Origin: an uncultured Bacteroidales bacterium
GTDB taxonomy: Bacteria; Bacteroidota; Bacteroidia; Bacteroidales; CAIXZF01
NCBI GenBank assembly: GCA_903923925.1
Contig: CAIXZF010000053.1
Coordinates: 1 to 35,237 of the forward strand
DNA: 35,237 nt
Direction of reading: 5' to 3'
Below the pieces are notes generated by a model that was not told the DNA's origin, searched no databases, and saw nothing but the letters and a program-made list of their open reading frames with translations. Positions within the stretch are counted from its first letter, which is position 1. Each line of letters starts with the position of its first letter. Position numbers and translations under genes: made by a program. Shown one piece after another: positions 32,601 to 35,237 of this stretch.

Positions 32601-35237
32601 TATAGCTGCAGGCAAAGGATTTACAGTAACAATAACATTATGAGTATTGGTACAACCAGCAATAGTAATGGTTTCCACAACAGTATATGTTGTTGTTACA
32701 ATTGGGCTCACTGTAGGATTGGCTGTGGATGATGTAAACCCGGCAGGTACTGAAGTCCAGCTATAGGTATTTCCTCCAACAGGACTGCCTCCTAATTGAG
32801 TACTGCTTCCTAAACATATTGCCCTGTCTGTACCCGCTATAGCCGCTGGTAGAGCAATAATAGCAATAATAACACCATGCGTATTGGAACACCCTGTTGC
32901 AGTAATTGTCTCTGTTAATGTATAAGTAGTATTTACTGCAGGACTAACTGTTGGGTTGGCAGAAGTTGAAGTGAACCCGGCAGGTGAGGAAGTCCAGTTG
33001 TAGGTACTGCCTGCAACACTAGCTGACCCAATCTGAGAACTGCCGCCTGCGCAAATAGCTCTGTCGGTACCAGCAACAGCTGTGGGTAAAGGATTTACAG
33101 TAACAATAACACTATGTGTATTTGTACATCCTGTTGCAGTGATTGTTTCTAAAATAGTATACGTAGTAGTTACAATTGGATTTACAGTTGGGTTGGCTGT
33201 TGATGAAGTAAACCCGGCTGGCGAGGATGTCCAGCTGTAGGTATTTCCAACAACACTAGCTGCACCAATCTGAGAACTGCTACCTGCGCAAATAGCTCTG
33301 TCGGTACCAGCAACAGCCGCAGGTAAAGGATTTACGGTAACAATAATACTATGCGTGTTTGAGCACCCTGTTGCAGTAATGGTTTCCGCTACAGTATATG
33401 TTGTAGTTACAATAGGACTAACGGAAGGGTTTGCTATAGATGAAGTAAACCCGGCAGGCACTGAAGTCCAGCTATATGTACTTCCTCCAACTGTTGTTCC
33501 ACCAATCTGAGAACTGGAACCTGAACAAACAGCTCTGTCGGTACCAGCAACAGCAGCAGGTAAAGGATTAACAGTAACAACAACGCTATGAGAATTATTA
33601 CAACCGCCTGCAGTAATAGTTTCAATAACAGTATATGTAGTAGTTGAAGTAGGATTAACTGTTGGATTTGAAGAAGTTGAAGTAAAACCTGCTGGTACTG
33701 AAGTCCAGCTATACGTACTTCCTGCTACACTAGTTGCACCAATTTGGGTATTGCTACCTAAGCAAATCGCTCTGTCTGTGCCTGCTATTGCTGCTGGTAA
33801 AGTAGCGACCGAAATAACAACATTATGTGTGTTCGAACATCCTGTTGCTGTCACAATTTCAAGTAAGGTATACGTTGTGCTGACAGCAGGAATAACTGTG
33901 GGATTAGATATTGTGGAAGCAAATCCGGCTGGAATTGAGGACCAGCTGTATGTATTTCCAACAACCGTGTTAGTGCCAAGTTGAGTGCTGCTCCCAGAAC
34001 AAATTGTGCGGTCTGAGCCAGTTATTGCTGAGGGTAAAGGATTTACAGTAACAATAACACTATTCGTATTTGAACACCCTGTTGCAGTGATCGTTTCTAC
34101 AAGAACATAAGTTGTACTTATTGCAGGATTAACTATAGGATTTGATACGGTTGATGTGTAACCTGCAGGAATAGATGTCCAGGAATAAGTATTTCCAGCA
34201 ACCAGTGCTGCTCCAATTTGTGTTGGGGTTCCTAAACATATCGAACGGTTTGCTCCTGTAATTGCAGAAGGGACTGAATTAACAATTACCGTTATGCTAT
34301 TTGAATTCGAACAACCAGTTGCTGTGACAGTTTCAACCAGTGTGTAGGTTGTAGTTACAGAAGGAGTGGCAGTTGGATTAGCCAAGGTTGATGTGAAACC
34401 AGCAGGTACTGAGGTCCAATTATAGGTATTCCCTGGAATAGCTGATGAGCCAATTTGAGTTGTTGTGCCAAGGCAGATTGTCCTGTTTGCACCAGCAGTT
34501 GCAGGTGGTGCCGGAGAAACTGTAACAATAACATTATGCGTATTTGTACAAGCGGTTGCCGTAATTGTTTCTACAATTGTATAAACAGTTGTTACCAAAG
34601 GATTAACAACTGGATTTGAAATTGATGATGTATATCCGACAGGTACTGATGTCCAACTATAAGTATTGCCAGCAATTGAAGCAGCACCAATTTGTGTATT
34701 TACACCTGGACATATTGTTCTATCCGAACCTGCTAATGCATTAGGATTTGGGTTAATAGTAACTAGAACACTATGTGTATTGTTACAACCACCTGCAGTA
34801 ATTGTTTCAACAACAGTATAAGTTGTATTCACAGTCGGACTAACCGTAGGGTTAGCAGAACTTGATGTAAATCCGGCTGGTATTGATGTCCAGCTATAGG
34901 TACTTCCTCCAACTGGAGCGGCTCCTAACTGAGTATTGGTTCCCAAACATATAGCCCTGTCTGCTCCAGCTATTGCAGCAGGTAAAGTCATAACAGTTAC
35001 AACAACACTATGTGTATTTGTACAGCCTGTTAAAGTAATGGTTTCTACTACAGTATATGTTGTGGTTAGAATAGGACTAACCGAAGGGTTGGCCGTAGTT
35101 GAAGTAAAGCCAGCAGGCACTGAAGTCCAGCTATAGGTACTTCCAGCAACACTGGCAGCACCAATCTGAGAACTGGCCCCTGTGCATATTGCTCTATTTG
35201 TACCAGCAACAGCAGCTGGTAAAGGATTAACAGTAAC
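26661..35237 (-). CDS. giant T9SS-secreted repeat adhesin (5' end outside window)
   Basis: The frame is open to the right edge, so the true start lies beyond 35237; 2858 residues are visible. From N to C: nineteen complete 79-residue PKD/Ig-like repeats (consensus around TDRAICxGxSxQIGAxxV, TYSWTSVPAGFTS, TTTYTVVETITATGCTNTHS); two divergent PKD-type modules (about 30213-30725); eight 77-residue repeats (QCITSxxYTLSGGxPSGGTYSG, TLTYTYTNPxTGC); two further PKD-like modules (GASAVCNG, PPYTYSWTPVTGLNNP); a carboxypeptidase-regulatory-like module (SGLVIYNGDLTKPLNNVHLYL); dockerin-like segments (DPNYMDGVNAIDALI, AGDVDASHYINATDAFF, LNVGDVNASN); a cohesin-like sandwich (FEIPFILNEDLDIGATSVVL); and a type A T9SS domain in the last 90 residues (LFGNSPNPFSNLTRITYQLP to KKMIITR). 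Probable role: a long surface adhesin. Substrate unknown. Confidence 0.93.
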   Translation of the reverse strand, partial: VTVNPLPAAVAGTNRAICTGASSQIGAASVAGSTYSWTSVPAGFTSTTANPSVSPILTTTYTVVETITLTGCTNTHSVVVTVMTLPAAIAGADRAICLGTNTQLGAAPVGGSTYSWTSIPAGFTSSSANPTVSPTVNTTYTVVETITAGGCNNTHSVLVTINPNPNALAGSDRTICPGVNTQIGAASIAGNTYSWTSVPVGYTSSISNPVVNPLVTTVYTIVETITATACTNTHNVIVTVSPAPPATAGANRTICLGTTTQIGSSAIPGNTYNWTSVPAGFTSTLANPTATPSVTTTYTLVETVTATGCSNSNSITVIVNSVPSAITGANRSICLGTPTQIGAALVAGNTYSWTSIPAGYTSTVSNPIVNPAISTTYVLVETITATGCSNTNSVIVTVNPLPSAITGSDRTICSGSSTQLGTNTVVGNTYSWSSIPAGFASTISNPTVIPAVSTTYTLLEIVTATGCSNTHNVVISVATLPAAIAGTDRAICLGSNTQIGATSVAGSTYSWTSVPAGFTSTSSNPTVNPTSTTTYTVIETITAGGCNNSHSVVVTVNPLPAAVAGTDRAVCSGSSSQIGGTTVGGSTYSWTSVPAGFTSSIANPSVSPIVTTTYTVAETITATGCSNTHSIIVTVNPLPAAVAGTDRAICAGSSSQIGAASVVGNTYSWTSSPAGFTSSTANPTVNPIVTTTYTILETITATGCTNTHSVIVTVNPLPTAVAGTDRAICAGGSSQIGSASVAGSTYNWTSSPAGFTSTSANPTVSPAVNTTYTLTETITATGCSNTHGVIIAIIALPAAIAGTDRAICLGSSTQLGGSPVGGNTYSWTSVPAGFTSSTANPTVSPIVTTTYTVVETITIAGCTNTHNVIVTVNPLPAAIAGTDRAICTGASSQIGAASVVGSTYSWTSVPAGFTSSTANPTVSPIVTTTYTVVETITATACTNTHSVVVTVNPLPAAIAGTDRAICSGGSSQIGATSVGGSTYNWTSVPVGFTSTTANPTVSPIVTTTYTIVETITATGCTNTHSVIVTVNPLPAAVAGINRSICSGGSSQIGAASVVGSTYSWTSVPAGFTSTSANPTVSPIVTTTYTVVETITATACTNSHSVVVSVTTLPNAIAGADRAICLGTITQLGATPIGGSTYSWTSIPAGFTSTSANPIVSPSVNTTYTLVETITSGGCINTNSVVVTIVPLPAAIAGSNRSICTGTSTQLGATAVAGSTYSWISSPAGFTSNLANPTVNPTISTIYSVTETVISSGCTNSHSVTVTVNPSPAAVSGADRSICNGSITQLGTNAVIGSTYSWTSIPAGFSSTNANPTVNPTVTTIYALTETITSTGCSNFHNTTVTVNPLPVALAGVYRAICIGTSTQIGATPVLGNTYSWTSVPAGFTSTSANPTVNPSLTTTYTLTETITATGCSNTNSVVVTVNPLPAADAGANRAICAGAVSQLGATSNAGSSYLWSSVPVGFTSLIANPTVNPSATTTYNLVETITASGCSNSHSVVVTVNPLPTANAGTDQIIPTGTSAILNGSSSNCSGSCQYAWSPAASLNPPSSFNIVNPATANLASSTTFSLIVTNSVTGCQSIPDAVLISVSGPALTVSATATPSQICTGQSSQLLATASGGTGVFNYSWNSIPAGFTSLIANPVVNPTVSTTYGVTVSDGTNTQSTTVNLTVNALPILTWANVLTAQCINSTTYTLSGGTPSGGTYSGIGVSGTNFNASLTGPGIKTLTYTYTNPVTGCSSSITNTITVNSLPTVSWVSSLASQCVTSTVYTLAGGLPSGGTYSGIGVSGTNFNASLGGSGIKIITYTYTNPSTACSSFATNSITVNPLPVVTWSTSLSPQCITSSSYALTGATPAGGTFSGTGVSGTNFNASAAGTGLKVLTYTYVDPASGCTNSATNTILVNSLPIVTWINSLNAQCITSTSYTLSGGTPSGGTYSGTGVAGNIFNATIAGTGSFVLTYTYTSPTTGCTQSITNTIQVNPLPVVTWTASLTPQCITSSTYTLSGGIPTGGTYSGAGVIGTNFNASLAGAGSKTITYTYTNPSTGCTNSSTNTIVVNILPVVTWSNSLQAQCSNSNTYLLSGGTPTGGTYSGPGVTGGNFNASVAGLGLKTLTYTYTAPATGCTSSSTNTILVNALPTVLWSTLLTPQCINSTTYTLTGGVPSGGTYSGAGVSGNNFNASIAGAGLKTLTYTYTNPVSGCSSLITNTILVNNLPVVSWSNSLNVQCLSSTIYALTGGSPAGGTYNGPGVSGSNFNASTAGVGTHSLVYTYVNTNGCINTAQNTIIVKTTPPATGTITGASAVCNGTSNAVFSVALLPNVSSYSWWINGGAIIVTGQGSNQITVDFTGITGTVYINAMTVNECGSGLMAPVKQVTVNPQLFSDAGLADSLIYGFSKTLQGSASGGLPPYTYSWTPVTGLNNPNIANPIATPLTTTVYKLTVNDATNCTSKDSVRIAVSPPFGNSVSGLVIYNGDLTKPLNNVHLYLKQNSITKYECFSNIFGQYNFAGVLPGIYQLSGTKQLVPDPNYMDGVNAIDALIISSHFVGIIQLTGVRLLAGDVDASHYINATDAFFTLKKFVRLIDSFPAGNWVIDTCTLAVAGNVIRNLEGLNVGDVNASNTNPLKTEPSIAIAEQGYLEIPTSGIFEIPFILNEDLDIGATSVVLNYPKEVYKFLGAEMNSENEKLVYSENDGTIRIGWYSTDGIHLKKGSVLFYLRLQLQNPDVQIPEGISFSTTTESVISDPYAFEYSPVNLVIPHISKQSSSNSEFVLFGNSPNPFSNLTRITYQLPTDGNLSVRIYNSTGELIDQLLNKEFLTSGNYSLEYNGAQLSPGTYWYVFDFRNNSTFVTKSKKMIITR
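28368..30212 (-). repeat. tandem array of eight 231-bp (77-aa) repeats
   Basis: Eight in-frame units each begin LPxVxW; the last is one codon shorter (76 residues). Cys14 (in xQCxxS) and Cys65 (in TGCxxS) are kept in all, with GG-TYSG-x-GV-x-G-x-xFNA in the middle. Units differ by scattered substitutions, so the array is older or less homogenised than the 79-residue array. Confidence 0.9.
30726..35228 (-). repeat. tandem array of nineteen 237-bp (79-aa) repeats
   Basis: Nineteen exact-length units (period 237 bases, no indels) lie between 35228 and 30726, and the frame continues past the window edge. Each unit starts NPLPAAxAG or a variant. Cys15 and Cys69 are kept in every unit and the core YSWTSVPAGFTS in nearly all. 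Some units share long identical DNA blocks (for example 32035-32093 and 32509-32567), showing recent exchange between units. Confidence 0.95.

Noticed and set aside
30922-35136. Recurrent plus-strand open frames inside the adhesin array
   Set aside because: They repeat with the 237-base period because the unit length is a multiple of three; they are antisense shadows of the adhesin frame with no start or family signal.
30726-35228. Regular 237-base direct repeats that could suggest a CRISPR-like or non-coding satellite array
   Set aside because: Units are contiguous, in frame and encode a protein domain; there are no short repeats with unique spacers and no cas genes.

Overview
The window looks like a chromosomal segment of a Bacteroidota member, probably order Bacteroidales or a close relative. 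Evidence: three secreted proteins end in type IX secretion (T9SS) type A sorting domains; there is a FISUMP-domain protein and a Cys-containing lipobox lipoprotein; many genes are preceded by the Bacteroidota -7 box TAnnTTTG rather than an E. coli-type -10; Shine-Dalgarno sites are largely absent; the tRNA genes do not encode CCA. The organism assignment is inferred from these features, not from a marker gene.

Left end (1-2500, minus strand): a two-gene XRE/ImmA-IrrE metallopeptidase plus PIN-domain module resembling toxin-antitoxin pairs. The PIN gene carries a -1 frame break next to a U-UUA-AAC heptamer. tRNA-Pro(CGG) and tRNA-Thr(CGT) lie upstream of the module.

2600-7000: a small membrane-anchored unknown protein, a TPR protein with C-terminal membrane segments, an outer-membrane beta-barrel with its terminator, tRNA-Lys(CTT) with a clear promoter and terminator, and an integral membrane protein of unknown function.

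7000-17100: mostly housekeeping. meaB, selU/mnmH and selD form a tight plus-strand run; SelD makes the selenophosphate that SelU uses for tRNA wobble uridines. Then come a TerC/Alx membrane protein, glutamine synthetase, a minus-strand yicC-gmk-nadD operon, a phospholipase-D/cardiolipin synthase-type enzyme, and an EamA/DMT exporter that overlaps it tail to tail.

17100-35237: cell-surface and secretion genes. An arylsulfotransferase-like T9SS cargo and an MFS transporter come first. A plus-strand cluster follows: YjbH-like outer-membrane barrel, PEGA/ZU5-like lipoprotein, FISUMP protein. On the opposite strand are two T9SS cargos. The upstream one is a giant repeat adhesin, cut by the right window edge, with at least 2858 residues visible. 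It has nineteen complete 79-residue repeats, eight 77-residue repeats, dockerin-like and cohesin-like segments and a sorting domain. The downstream one is a 758-residue PKD-rich protein whose first codons form a perfect 16-bp hairpin. The adhesin locus, its repeat homogenisation, the hairpin and the YjbH/lipoprotein/FISUMP cluster are the most interesting parts. I found no CRISPR array, insertion sequence, rRNA or phage module.
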